Shown here: positions 24,540 through 32,635 of the stretch, piece by piece
How the letters are laid out: each line of letters starts with the position of its first letter
How positions within the stretch are numbered: position 1 is the stretch's first letter
DNA from: Paenibacillus sp. JNUCC32
GTDB taxonomy: Bacteria; Bacillota; Bacilli; Paenibacillales; Paenibacillaceae
Length of the DNA: 64,000 nucleotides
Direction: 5' to 3'
Assembly (NCBI RefSeq): GCF_014863545.1
Contig: NZ_CP062260.1
Coordinates: 2,728,001-2,792,000, forward strand
Position numbers and translations under genes: made by a program
The notes under the pieces: model-generated
The model's input: only the letters and a program-made list of their open reading frames with translations
Databases searched by the model: none
Told to the model about the DNA's origin: nothing

Positions 24540-26276
24540 TTAGATTGTCAATTGCATATGATATAAATTCGCGTAAGCGCCTTGACGGGCAAGCAATTCT
24601 TCATGCGTGCCCTGTTCTTGGATCCCGTCTTCGGACAATACGACGATTCGCTGGGCATTCCGTACCGTTGTCAACCGATGAGCGATGACAAGCGTTGTTC
24701 GATTATCGCTTAACCGTTCCAGCGAATCTTGGACCGCTCTCTCGCTTTCATTGTCCAGGGAGCTGGTCGCTTCGTCAAATATGAGAATCGGCGGGTTCTT
24801 CAGGAACACACGCGCAATGCTGAGCCGCTGCTTCTGTCCTCCGGAGAGCTTGACGCCGCGCTGGCCGATATCCGTTTCATAACCGTCCGGCAGTGCCATG
24901 ATGAAATCATGGGCATTCGCTCTTTTGGCTGCTGCGATGATCTCATCCTCGCTGGCCTCCATGTTGCCATACCGGATGTTATCGAAGACGGAGCCGGCAA
25001 ACAAATATACATCCTGCTGCACGATCCCGATATTTTTTCTTAAAGAGTGCTGCGTAATCTCCCGGATATCGCGCCCATCCAGCAGTATGCGTCCTTCACT
25101 AACTTCATAAAAACGCGGAATCAGCGAACACAGCGTGGTCTTGCCTACGCCTGAGGGACCAACCAGAGCAACATACTCGCCAGGCTTGATGCTCAGCGAT
25201 ACCTGGTTCAGCACGTATCCATAGCGGTCCTTGTATCTGAAGCTGACATTCTGAAACTCGATGTTCCCCTGAACCTGCGTGATCGTCTCGGCAAAATCGG
25301 CATCCTCGATATCGGGCTCTACCTCCAGGATCTCCATGAACCTGTCAAATCCCGTAATGCCTTCCTGGTACAGTCTGGCGAAGTTAACCATGCGCTGGAT
25401 CGGTTCGATCAGAATGCCGATGCATAAGAAAAAGGTCAGCAAATCCGCCAGTTCCAGCGAGGCTTCCACGATTGCGGCTCCGCCGAACACAATAACGGTA
25501 ATCGTAATAAGCTGGGTAAACCCGACCAGCCCTTCGTGAAAGTACGTTTCGCTCTTATACCCTTCCCTTCTGCTGTCAACGAACCGCTTGTTGGCATAGG
25601 CGAATTTCCCCTTCTCTATATGCTCGTTCGTAAAAGACTTCACCACGCGGATACCCGAAAGAGAATCCTCTACCTGTGCATTGATATCCTCGATCCGGTC
25701 CTTGCTTACCCGCAACGCCGCGTTCATCTTCTTATTATAGTAAAAAGCAAACGCGGCCATAAATGGGAGAAAGAGAAATACGATCAGGGTAAGCTTCACG
25801 TCGATATACATTAAGATGATGAATGCACCCAGGAACTTCAGAACGGAAATGACGATATCTTCGGGACCATGGTGATACAATTCGGTCAGCGACAGAATGT
25901 CATTGGTGGTCCGTGTCATTAGCTGCCCGGTTTTGTGCTCATCGTAGAATCCAAAGGACAGCTTCTGAAAATGGTCAAACAGCTCCCGTCTCATGTCACT
26001 TTCCATATAAGCCCCCATCATATGTCCTTTGTATGAAATGAACATATCGCACAGAGTATGGATGATGACCATGGCCAGCATGACGGCACCCACCGCATAG
26101 ATTTGAACCAGCGGGCTTTGAGAATTCCCTTCCAGCACGTTGATGGTGATGTATCGTATACAGAGCGGAAGCGTCAGCGTAATGGCCGAAACAACAAAAG
26201 CACATGCCAAATCTGCAAATAATAACCCCAGGTACGGTTTATAATAGGATAAAAATTTCTTGGTCCGAGAATTCAA
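24540..26276 (-). CDS. ABC exporter, fused permease-ATPase (multidrug/lipid type)
   Basis: Half-transporter of 578 residues: six membrane helices (about 10-315) and an ATPase domain with Walker A GPSGVGKTT, Q-loop QQDVYLFAG, signature LSGGQKQR, Walker B ILIFDEATSSLD and H-loop His in IAHRLTT. This is the MsbA/BmrA/LmrA pattern, working as a homodimer to export drugs or lipids. I prefer TTG 26276 as start because GGAGGAG stands 6 bp before it; the longer ATG 26291 form contains that ribosome site in its own codons and has no site of its own. A small reading frame (26304-26360) lies directly upstream and may regulate it. Confidence 0.9.
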   Translation of the reverse strand: MNSRTKKFLSYYKPYLGLLFADLACAFVVSAITLTLPLCIRYITINVLEGNSQSPLVQIYAVGAVMLAMVIIHTLCDMFISYKGHMMGAYMESDMRRELFDHFQKLSFGFYDEHKTGQLMTRTTNDILSLTELYHHGPEDIVISVLKFLGAFIILMYIDVKLTLIVFLFLPFMAAFAFYYNKKMNAALRVSKDRIEDINAQVEDSLSGIRVVKSFTNEHIEKGKFAYANKRFVDSRREGYKSETYFHEGLVGFTQLITITVIVFGGAAIVEASLELADLLTFFLCIGILIEPIQRMVNFARLYQEGITGFDRFMEILEVEPDIEDADFAETITQVQGNIEFQNVSFRYKDRYGYVLNQVSLSIKPGEYVALVGPSGVGKTTLCSLIPRFYEVSEGRILLDGRDIREITQHSLRKNIGIVQQDVYLFAGSVFDNIRYGNMEASEDEIIAAAKRANAHDFIMALPDGYETDIGQRGVKLSGGQKQRLSIARVFLKNPPILIFDEATSSLDNESERAVQDSLERLSDNRTTLVIAHRLTTVRNAQRIVVLSEDGIQEQGTHEELLARQGAYANLYHMQLTI

Positions 26277-26303
26277 TTCGCTCTCCTCCATTATGCCGGA
26301 GGG

Positions 26304-26360
26304 TTAATTATTCATATCCCTCCAAACTTGATTCATGATAAACGCCATTGTTGTTCTCAT
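26304..26360 (-). CDS. 18-residue upstream reading frame, possible leader peptide
   Basis: ATG 26360 behind AAGGAAGGG encodes MRTTMAFIMNQVWRDMNN and stops 27 bp before the ABC exporter start. GGAGGG within its end can pair with CCCTCC just after its stop, so ribosome position on this frame could open or close the region before the exporter's ribosome site. Short leader frames of this kind control other multidrug ABC exporters, for example bmrB before bmrCD. The proposal rests on position and the ribosome site only. Confidence 0.35.
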   Translation of the reverse strand: MRTTMAFIMNQVWRDMNN

Positions 26361-26461
26361 CTTAAACACCCTTCCTTGTACTTGATAATTTCATCATAGC
26401 CGATAAATGACCCCAATCCGGAGTGTAAGAATGATTTAGAATTAAAAAATCCCCTAGGAAC

Positions 26462-26495
26462 GAAAAAACAGGCTTGGATGCTAACCAAAGCCTGC
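26462..26495 (-). terminator. terminator of the thioredoxin-reductase-like gene
   Basis: Minus-strand GCAGGCTTTGG...CCAAGCCTG with a one-base bulge, followed by six T, 18 bp past the stop codon. Confidence 0.8.
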
Positions 26496-26513
26496 CTCTC
26501 GTATACTCACGGA

Positions 26514-27422
26514 TTAACGATTCCATCGTTCGTTAAGCAGCTCGCCGTTGATGGCGGCCGCTGCCATGGCTCCCATCGAAGCGGCCGCAATGGCCTGATA
26601 CATCTCGGTGGCTGCATCACCGGCGCTGTAGACGCCCGGCACGCTCGTTTTGCCGAAGGCATCAATGACCACACTTCCACCTTCATTGATATCGCAACCT
26701 ACAGCCGCCGGCAATTCTGAACCAGGGACCAGCTTCGGCGCGAAAAAGATGCCCGTGCACGGAATGACCGCTCCATCCTCCAATACGACTTGCCGCACCA
26801 TCCCCTCGTTCGATTCAATGCGATGAATCGGGGAGTTGAATAGAGGCACGTCATGATCCTTTAATTCCTGCCGTTGTTCATCCGTCAGTTCATCCGGTCC
26901 GTTCGTACAGATGGTATACCGGTCGCTCCACCCTGCGATCACTTTGGCAAAATGCAGCGCCCCCGCACCCTTGGCAATGACGACGAGCGGTTGGTCCCTC
27001 AATTCCCATCCATCGCAGTATGGGCAGACGAAGGCACTCTTTCCGTATACGTCGGCTAATCCGTTAACATCCAGCGGGCTGTCCTTCTTCCCAACGGCGA
27101 ACAGCAGCTTTTTACTCCGGTATATCGTTCCCTCTCCCGTGGTAATCCGGAAATCACCGTCGACTCCCTCTACGGCGGCAGCTGTATTCTCTACGAAGCG
27201 GACGGAGGGATAGGCGGTAATCTGTTCTCTTGCTATGCGGCGAAACTCCGATGGGCTTGTGCCGTCTCTCGTAAGAAAACCGTGGGTTTCCCGCGTAACC
27301 CTGTTTCGCGGCTTTCCTTCGTCAATCAATACCACGTCTTTCCTCGCTCTTCCCAATACCAGCGCAGCATTCAATCCTGCCGGACCTCCGCCGATAATAA
27401 CGACATCATGCAATTCCGTCAT
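26514..27422 (-). CDS. thioredoxin-reductase-like FAD/NAD(P)-dependent oxidoreductase
   Basis: Flavoenzyme of 302 residues. FAD-binding GGGPAGLNAALVLGRA is at the N-terminus, the redox-active disulfide motif CPYCDG is central, and a C-terminal FAD motif VYSAGDAA is present. The central NAD(P)-binding segment (VVIAKGAGALHFAKVIAGW) departs from GxGxxA, so pyridine-nucleotide preference is unclear. Such stand-alone proteins are related to TrxB and HcaD-like disulfide reductases (antibiotic dithiol oxidases share the fold). ATG 27422 gives the family-typical N-terminus; GTG/ATG codons 3-4 upstream are possible. Inverted repeats upstream suggest a redox regulator. Confidence 0.87.
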   Translation of the reverse strand: MTELHDVVIIGGGPAGLNAALVLGRARKDVVLIDEGKPRNRVTRETHGFLTRDGTSPSEFRRIAREQITAYPSVRFVENTAAAVEGVDGDFRITTGEGTIYRSKKLLFAVGKKDSPLDVNGLADVYGKSAFVCPYCDGWELRDQPLVVIAKGAGALHFAKVIAGWSDRYTICTNGPDELTDEQRQELKDHDVPLFNSPIHRIESNEGMVRQVVLEDGAVIPCTGIFFAPKLVPGSELPAAVGCDINEGGSVVIDAFGKTSVPGVYSAGDAATEMYQAIAAASMGAMAAAAINGELLNERWNR

Positions 27423-27451
27423 GCACACCATCACCCTTCTGGATCTTTAAT

Positions 27452-27556
27452 GTCCATAATATAAACGCAGGACGACATGACTCCTTGTCTATTTCCCTTT
27501 GCCCAAGGAAGAATGCCAAGGACAAATCATATTATGGACTTATGTCATCCATTATA
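27452..27556. promoter_or_regulatory. inverted repeats upstream of the thioredoxin-reductase-like gene
   Basis: GTCCATAATAT (27452-27462) recurs inverted as ATATTATGGAC (27529-27539). The latter forms a tighter near-palindrome with ATCCATTATA (27547-27556) across about 8 bp. These look like two operators for one dimeric regulator, but I cannot name it. Confidence 0.35.
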
Positions 27557-27629
27557 GATAAACAAGATCTGTAATGCAATGCCCTCCTGCTATAAAAATT
27601 TTAAAAGTTGGTCGAGTCGTAATGCCGTT

Positions 27630-27656
27630 ACCTCTATTTATACTTTACATACTCTA
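27630..27656 (+). promoter_or_regulatory. sigma-K/E-like sporulation promoter of the glycosyltransferase pair
   Basis: AC (27630-27631), 16 bp, CATACTCTA (27648-27656) fits the mother-cell sigma-K pattern AC-N16/17-CATANNNTA exactly at the -10 and is close to sigma-E as well. It lies 44 bp before the ATG. The same pattern and spacing precede the YjcZ peptide at 40903. Confidence 0.45.
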
Positions 27657-27699
27657 TTGTGATATAGAAATTATCCTCATAGATAAGGAGAGTGACGGA

Positions 27700-28440
27700 A
27701 TGGCAGCAAGCTTAAACAATTCATCCAAAACGCAAGGCGTATCCATTATTACCTGTACGAATCGCCCTAATTATATTAAAAACTTGTTCCATAATTTCGC
27801 TAGACAATCCCATGCCAAGAAAGAGCTCATTATCGTCGTCAACGATAGTACAATCGCCCTCTCTCCTTACCAGCAAATAGCCAACAAGCATCGAAACATA
27901 CAAATCTACCGCATGCCGGAGCATGTCACTTTGGGTGCGTGCCTAAATTACGCCGTAAGCAAAACGAAATACGGCATCGTTGCCAAATTCGATGATGACG
28001 ACTACTACGCCCCCCACTATTTGTCGGACAGCCTGAAGTCGTTAAGAAGATCGAACGCCGATATTATAGGGAAACGTGCACATTATATGTATTTACAAGG
28101 CTCCAAAACTCTAATTCTACGCTTTCCTAACGATGAAAATCGAACCGTAACCATGCTGCCGGGGGCTACGCTCATATTTAAGAAGCACGTCTTTAACAAA
28201 GTACGCTTTCCGAATCAAAGCGTCGGTGAAGACGATCTTTTTTGCACAAGAAGTAAAAGAAAGGGCTTCAAAGTCTATTCCGGCAGCAAGTATCATTTTA
28301 CGGCAGTGCGGCGGAAAAATTCATCCGGTCATACATGGATCATTAGCGATCAGGAACTCATGGCCAAGCACCCTAAAGTTCCGAATGTGCGAGATTTCAA
28401 AAAATTCGTACAGCGGACGACCGGAGGCGGTCGAGCATGA
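27700..28440 (+). CDS. family 2 glycosyltransferase, copy 1 (possible spore-surface enzyme)
   Basis: GT-A fold enzyme of 246 residues: VSIITCTNRPNYIKNLFHNFARQ at the N-terminus and the metal/nucleotide-sugar motif FDDDDYYAPHYL (residues 97-108). ATG 27700 is 9 bp after AAGGAG; a longer frame to 27574 has no ribosome site and would include the promoter. It overlaps the second copy by 4 bp (ATGA). The two share the same motif order and are tandem paralogues. Similar short glycosyltransferases occur in CgeD-like spore maturation proteins; together with the sporulation-type promoter this suggests glycosylation of the spore crust (inference). Confidence 0.85.
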   Translation: MAASLNNSSKTQGVSIITCTNRPNYIKNLFHNFARQSHAKKELIIVVNDSTIALSPYQQIANKHRNIQIYRMPEHVTLGACLNYAVSKTKYGIVAKFDDDDYYAPHYLSDSLKSLRRSNADIIGKRAHYMYLQGSKTLILRFPNDENRTVTMLPGATLIFKKHVFNKVRFPNQSVGEDDLFCTRSKRKGFKVYSGSKYHFTAVRRKNSSGHTWIISDQELMAKHPKVPNVRDFKKFVQRTTGGGRA

Positions 28441-29156
28441 CGCACCGGTCATCATCCCCATCACAGCATGCCGTATCGATCATCACCTGCACCAAAAGAC
28501 CGGAATGCCTGCACAATCTGTTGGAGAATTACGCCAGACAGAATTACAGGAACAAAGAGTTAATCGTCATCTTAAATCATGGCAGTCTCAAGCTGCCGGA
28601 ATATCAAATGGCAGCCAAGTCATATCGCAACGTCAGAATATATAGCAAACCGGAACGATTATCACTCGGCAGCTGCCTTAATTATGGAGTCAAGGTCTCC
28701 AAACACGGCCTCATTGCTAAATTTGACGATGATGACTATTACGCACCTGATTATTTGAACGAAAGCGTCCGTCTCATGATCAAGACTCGCGCTGATATTG
28801 TAGGAAAGAGAGCGCACTTCATGCAGCTTGCCGGACAAAAAGCTCTTCTGCACCGTTACCCTAACATGGCCAATCAATGGGTTCGCCTTGTTCAAGGGGC
28901 GACCATGCTGGTTAAACGGCATGTATTCGATCAAGTAGCGTTCCCGAATCAAAATCGCAGCGAGTGCGTCCAATTTTGTGCTGATTGTATAGCTCGTAAC
29001 TATAGAATATACTCGGGCAGTCCGTATCATTTCTTAGCGAATCGAAGACGCAACTCCACCAATCACACCTGGATCGTCAGTGACAAGAATCTATTGACTC
29101 AACATGTTAAAAAGCTGAACGTAGACAATGCAAAGAAATTCGTGAGCAGAGGCTAA
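28437..29156 (+). CDS. family 2 glycosyltransferase, copy 2
   Basis: Paralogue of the preceding enzyme, 239 residues: VSIITCTKRPECLHNLLENYARQ, FDDDDYYAPDYL (96-107), ADIVGKRAHFM, and SGSPYHFLANRRRNSTNHTW all align with copy 1 (ADIIGKRAHYM; SGSKYHFTAVRRKNSSGHTW). One difference is notable: copy 1 has VGEDDLFCTRSKRKG where copy 2 has RSECVQFCADCIARN, so the acidic ED pair usually placed as catalytic base in GT2 enzymes is absent here. It may have changed acceptor or lost activity. Translationally coupled to copy 1 by the 4-bp overlap. Confidence 0.83.
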   Translation: MTHRSSSPSQHAVSIITCTKRPECLHNLLENYARQNYRNKELIVILNHGSLKLPEYQMAAKSYRNVRIYSKPERLSLGSCLNYGVKVSKHGLIAKFDDDDYYAPDYLNESVRLMIKTRADIVGKRAHFMQLAGQKALLHRYPNMANQWVRLVQGATMLVKRHVFDQVAFPNQNRSECVQFCADCIARNYRIYSGSPYHFLANRRRNSTNHTWIVSDKNLLTQHVKKLNVDNAKKFVSRG

Positions 29157-29280
29157 GCGCTGCATGAATCTAAATGTTCCGTATATCGTAATGAATGCAC
29201 CGGCGACCCGAGCATTTCCACAGAAACGGCGAGCTCGAGTATGGCGTGTAGTTTGTTTAACTGAATCAGAAGAACGGTTA

Positions 29281-29305
29281 AGAGCCACTCCATTGGAGCG
29301 GCTCT
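29281..29305. terminator. hairpin between the glycosyltransferase and GyrI-like genes
   Basis: AGAGCCACTCC-ATT-GGAGCGGCTCT; fully paired (with one G-U) on the minus strand. T runs are weak, so it is a possible bidirectional terminator for convergent genes. Confidence 0.5.
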
Positions 29306-29331
29306 CATTCATGCCTAGCGAATCGAACGTC

Positions 29332-29838
29332 TCATTTCAAATAAACGCCATAATCCAAGATGACATTCCCCTGCTCATCCGGCATCATGAAACGGACTGG
29401 ATGATAACGTTCAAAGAACCACGGGTTCTCATCCAAGCTCCAGCCTTGTTCGGCGATTTTCGCCATGCATCGTTTATGAGGCTCCATACCGAACAGCTCC
29501 CCGTTATCCTTGCCATATAACCAACATATACCCGCAGCGCCTTCTTCCAGATCCGCATGGTCAAATCCTTCCGGCACTTCGATATGCTTCGGGAAAAGCA
29601 TACCGATCCAATATTCAAACTGAATCCCGTTCATTCGCATAAGACCATAAGAAGCACCCTCCGATTCCGGCAAACAACCAAGCTGCCCGATCTTTTCGAA
29701 CCAGCCATTGGCGAACCATTCTTCCCACTGGTCCGCGAAGCTTCCTGCCGCATTTCGATGCTCGTCCGTATACCGTTTGCCGATCAAGCGCGCGGACGGG
29801 ATCTGTACTTTATACACACTGGTAATTTCTGCAGCCAT
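29332..29838 (-). CDS. GyrI-like effector-binding domain protein
   Basis: Protein of 168 residues resembling the GyrI/BmrR small-molecule-binding fold: VYKVQIPSARLIGKRY near the start, LMRMNGIQFEYWIGMLFP and GICWLYGKDNGELFGMEPHKRCMAKIAEQGW. It lacks a DNA-binding domain, so it could be a drug-binding or hydrolysing stand-alone domain. The start ATG 29838 follows AGGAGG. Monocistronic. Function unknown beyond the fold. Confidence 0.72.
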   Translation of the reverse strand: MAAEITSVYKVQIPSARLIGKRYTDEHRNAAGSFADQWEEWFANGWFEKIGQLGCLPESEGASYGLMRMNGIQFEYWIGMLFPKHIEVPEGFDHADLEEGAAGICWLYGKDNGELFGMEPHKRCMAKIAEQGWSLDENPWFFERYHPVRFMMPDEQGNVILDYGVYLK

Positions 29839-30096
29839 TTTCTTAACCTCCTGGGTTCATCTTTTTGAAATATTACTTAATCAAATTCTCGTCAACGCAA
29901 GGGAATCCTGCAAGGGAGCAGCCCGGTTTCAACTTTTGGCTTGGATTATGATAGTTGAGAACAGCGGTGTGAAATTGTTCAAATCGGAAGAGAACGGGTA
30001 TGTAAGTTGTATTGTGTTGGAAGCATGTTTTCATTACGAAACTAGAAATTTTTAATATTGGATTTTGAAATGTTGATTATCCGGGAGGCGATCATT

Positions 30097-31356
30097 ATGG
30101 AAAAGATCAAACCGATTCCGAAGGAAGAGGGACTTGATCATAGCTTGAATGTGCTGCGAGAAGGCTATTTGTTCATCACGAACCGAACCATCGGCTTTCA
30201 ATCCGACATATTCGAAACCCGTCTATTGGGGGAACGTGCCATCTGCATGCGCGGAGAAGAAGCGGCCAGGCTGTTCTATGACCGGGATAAGTTTGTGCGA
30301 AGCGGCGCAGCCCCGAAGCGCGTGCTGAAAACCCTGTTCGGCGAAGACGGGGTGCAGACGCTGGATGGCGAAGAACACCATCATCGCAAAGCCATGTTTA
30401 TGTCCTTGATGTCCAGGGAAGCTCTTCATAACATGAGAGCAATCACCCGCAAACATTGGGAGTTTGCCGTAAGCCGGTGGGAATCCAAGGATAGCGTCAA
30501 GATTTATGAGGAGGCCCAGGAAATTCTCTGCCGTGTGGCTTGTGAGTGGGCGGCCGTGCCGCTTCCCGAAGCTGAAGCAGAGGAGAAAACGGGCTGGCTT
30601 GCTGCCATGATCGAGGCTACAGCGGCTTTTGGCATCAAGCATATGAAGGGAAGAAACGCCAGAACGAAGGCGGAAAAATGGATTCAGGGGCTCGTTGTCG
30701 ACGTACGCAGCGGAAAAGCGGATCCGCCGCAGGGCAGCACGCTGCACACGATGTCTTGGCATCGCGATCTTCGCGGCGAACTTCTGGATAAAGAAACCGC
30801 AGCGGTAGAAATCATTAACATTCTCCGCCCGATCGTCGCCGTTGCCATTTACGTAAGCTTTACCGCCTTAGCTGTCATTCAGCAGGAGCATGAGCGCGAG
30901 AAATTGATGACGTCCGACGAGAAACGGCTCACGCATTTTGTCCAGGAGGTCCGGAGATTCTACCCATTCTTCCCCTTTGCCCCAGCGCGTGCACGAAAGG
31001 ACTTTACCTGGAACGGATATGCATTCGATAAAGGCGTGCTGACGATCCTTGATTTATACGGAACGAACCATCATCCCGGCCTATGGGATCAGCCGGAGCT
31101 GTTCAAGCCGGATCGCTTCGAACATTGGAACGGAAGTCCCTTTAACTTCATCCCTCAAGGCGGCGGAGATCATCATACGGGACACCGCTGTGCCGGGGAA
31201 TGGATTACGCTTGAGATCATGAAGGAGAGTCTGGACTTTCTGGCTAACCGGATGAGTTATGAAGTGCCCGTGCAGGACGTAAGCTTCGGCTTTCATGAGA
31301 TGCCGTCTCTTCCTCACAGCCGGATCGTCATTCGAAAAGTAAAGGCCCTACATTAG
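30097..31356 (+). CDS. cytochrome P450 of the CYP152 fatty-acid peroxygenase family
   Basis: Heme enzyme of 419 residues that likely hydroxylates fatty acids using H2O2, like B. subtilis YbdT (P450-BS-beta). The heme ligand is Cys365 in HTGHRCAGEW, and the I-helix region and FVQEVRRFYPFFPFAPARA contain the arginine that binds the fatty-acid carboxylate in this family. The ERR-type Glu-Arg pair is EVRR. ATG 30097 follows GGGAGG by 8 bp; an upstream TTG in frame lacks a site. Single gene; no redox partner nearby, as expected for a peroxygenase. Confidence 0.92.
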   Translation: MEKIKPIPKEEGLDHSLNVLREGYLFITNRTIGFQSDIFETRLLGERAICMRGEEAARLFYDRDKFVRSGAAPKRVLKTLFGEDGVQTLDGEEHHHRKAMFMSLMSREALHNMRAITRKHWEFAVSRWESKDSVKIYEEAQEILCRVACEWAAVPLPEAEAEEKTGWLAAMIEATAAFGIKHMKGRNARTKAEKWIQGLVVDVRSGKADPPQGSTLHTMSWHRDLRGELLDKETAAVEIINILRPIVAVAIYVSFTALAVIQQEHEREKLMTSDEKRLTHFVQEVRRFYPFFPFAPARARKDFTWNGYAFDKGVLTILDLYGTNHHPGLWDQPELFKPDRFEHWNGSPFNFIPQGGGDHHTGHRCAGEWITLEIMKESLDFLANRMSYEVPVQDVSFGFHEMPSLPHSRIVIRKVKALH

Positions 31357-31389
31357 GATGCGATGAATCCAAGGGCGCTTCCGAAATCG

Positions 31390-31413
31390 CATGTGGGATC
31401 CATAACCCACATG
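31390..31413. repeat. short inverted repeat after the P450 gene
   Basis: CATGTGGG-N8-CCCACATG, perfect 8-bp arms, no T run. Could be a weak transcript end or a protein site. Confidence 0.35.
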
Positions 31414-31590
31414 GCTGCCTGGGAGAGAAAATTAAAGCTTGTACATTGCGCCGTCTGCATGTCACAATACACTAGAGACTGTCAGCATGAACCTATTCAT
31501 CTAGTCGTTCGCTAACACGTTCTCGGCTGCCCCTGCATTATAGCGCGGCGGCCGTACAATCAACCTATTTTGAATGGGAGGACCGCAATC

Positions 31591-32508
31591 ATGAAAACGA
31601 TGAAACTAGGAAGCAGTTCACTGGAAGTACCTGTTGTAGCCGTTGGTTGCATGCGCATAAATTCGCTGGAAAAAGCCGAAGCCGAACGTTTCGTGCAATC
31701 CGCACTGGAGGAAGGAGCCAACTTCTTCGACCATGCCGACATTTATGGCGGCGGAGCTTGCGAGGAGATTTTTGCAGATGCGATACATATGAATGCGGAA
31801 GTCCGCGAGAAGATCATTCTTCAATCCAAATGCGGTATCCGTCAGGGCATGTTCGATTTCTCCAAAGAGCATATCTTGAATTCCGTCGACGGCATCCTCA
31901 AAAGACTTCGTACCGAATATCTCGACGTTCTCCTGCTCCACCGTCCGGATGCTTTGGTTGAGCCTGAAGAGGTGGCTGAAGCATTCGATCAGCTCGAGAG
32001 CTCGGGGAAAGTGCGTCATTTCGGCGTATCCAACCAGAATCCGATGCAGATCCAGCTGTTGAAAAAAGCGGTGAAGCAGCCGCTCGTAGCCAACCAGCTG
32101 CAGCTTAGCATCACGAATACCACCATGATTCAAAGCGGAATCAACGTGAATATGGAGAACGACGCCGCGGTTAACCGCGATGGCAGCGTTCTTGATTTCT
32201 GCAGACTGCACGACATTACGATACAGCCTTGGTCGCCTTTCCAATACGGGTTCTTCGAAGGCGTATTCCTTGGAAGCGACAAGTTCCCTGAGCTTAACCA
32301 GAAGATCGATGAAATCGCTGAAAAATATAACGTTACCAATACGACGATTGCCATTGCTTGGCTTCTTCGCCACCCTGCACAAATGCAGCCCATCATCGGA
32401 ACGATGAATATCAACCGTTTGAAGGACTGCATCAAAGCAGGCGATGTCACGTTGACTCGCGAGGAATGGTACGCCATTTACCGCGCGGCCGGCAACATCC
32501 TTCCTTAA
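31591..32508 (+). CDS. aldo/keto reductase
   Basis: NADPH-dependent carbonyl reductase of 305 residues, TIM-barrel fold. The catalytic tetrad can be placed: Asp and Tyr in FDHADIYGGG (residues about 45-54), Lys in LQSKCG and His in LLHRPDAL. The cofactor segment PIIGTMNINRLKDCI is near the C-terminus. Resembles the YdhF/E. coli-type oxidoreductases. ATG 31591 follows GGGAGG; an upstream TTG lies before that site. Single gene ended by a strong terminator. Substrate unknown. Confidence 0.93.
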   Translation: MKTMKLGSSSLEVPVVAVGCMRINSLEKAEAERFVQSALEEGANFFDHADIYGGGACEEIFADAIHMNAEVREKIILQSKCGIRQGMFDFSKEHILNSVDGILKRLRTEYLDVLLLHRPDALVEPEEVAEAFDQLESSGKVRHFGVSNQNPMQIQLLKKAVKQPLVANQLQLSITNTTMIQSGINVNMENDAAVNRDGSVLDFCRLHDITIQPWSPFQYGFFEGVFLGSDKFPELNQKIDEIAEKYNVTNTTIAIAWLLRHPAQMQPIIGTMNINRLKDCIKAGDVTLTREEWYAIYRAAGNILP

Positions 32509-32519
32509 GCCATAACTGA

Positions 32520-32555
32520 AAACGGCCTCCCATCGACTTCGATGGGAGGCCGTTT
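32520..32555. terminator. bidirectional terminator after the aldo/keto reductase gene
   Basis: Perfect 16-bp hairpin AAACGGCCTCCCATCG-ACTT-CGATGGGAGGCCGTTT between convergent genes. Confidence 0.9.
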
Positions 32556-32635
32556 CATTATTATGGCTGGGGAGAAGATGACAACGATAAGGGTCCTTTT
32601 GCACAATTTTCCAAGGATGGACGACCTCCTGAACC

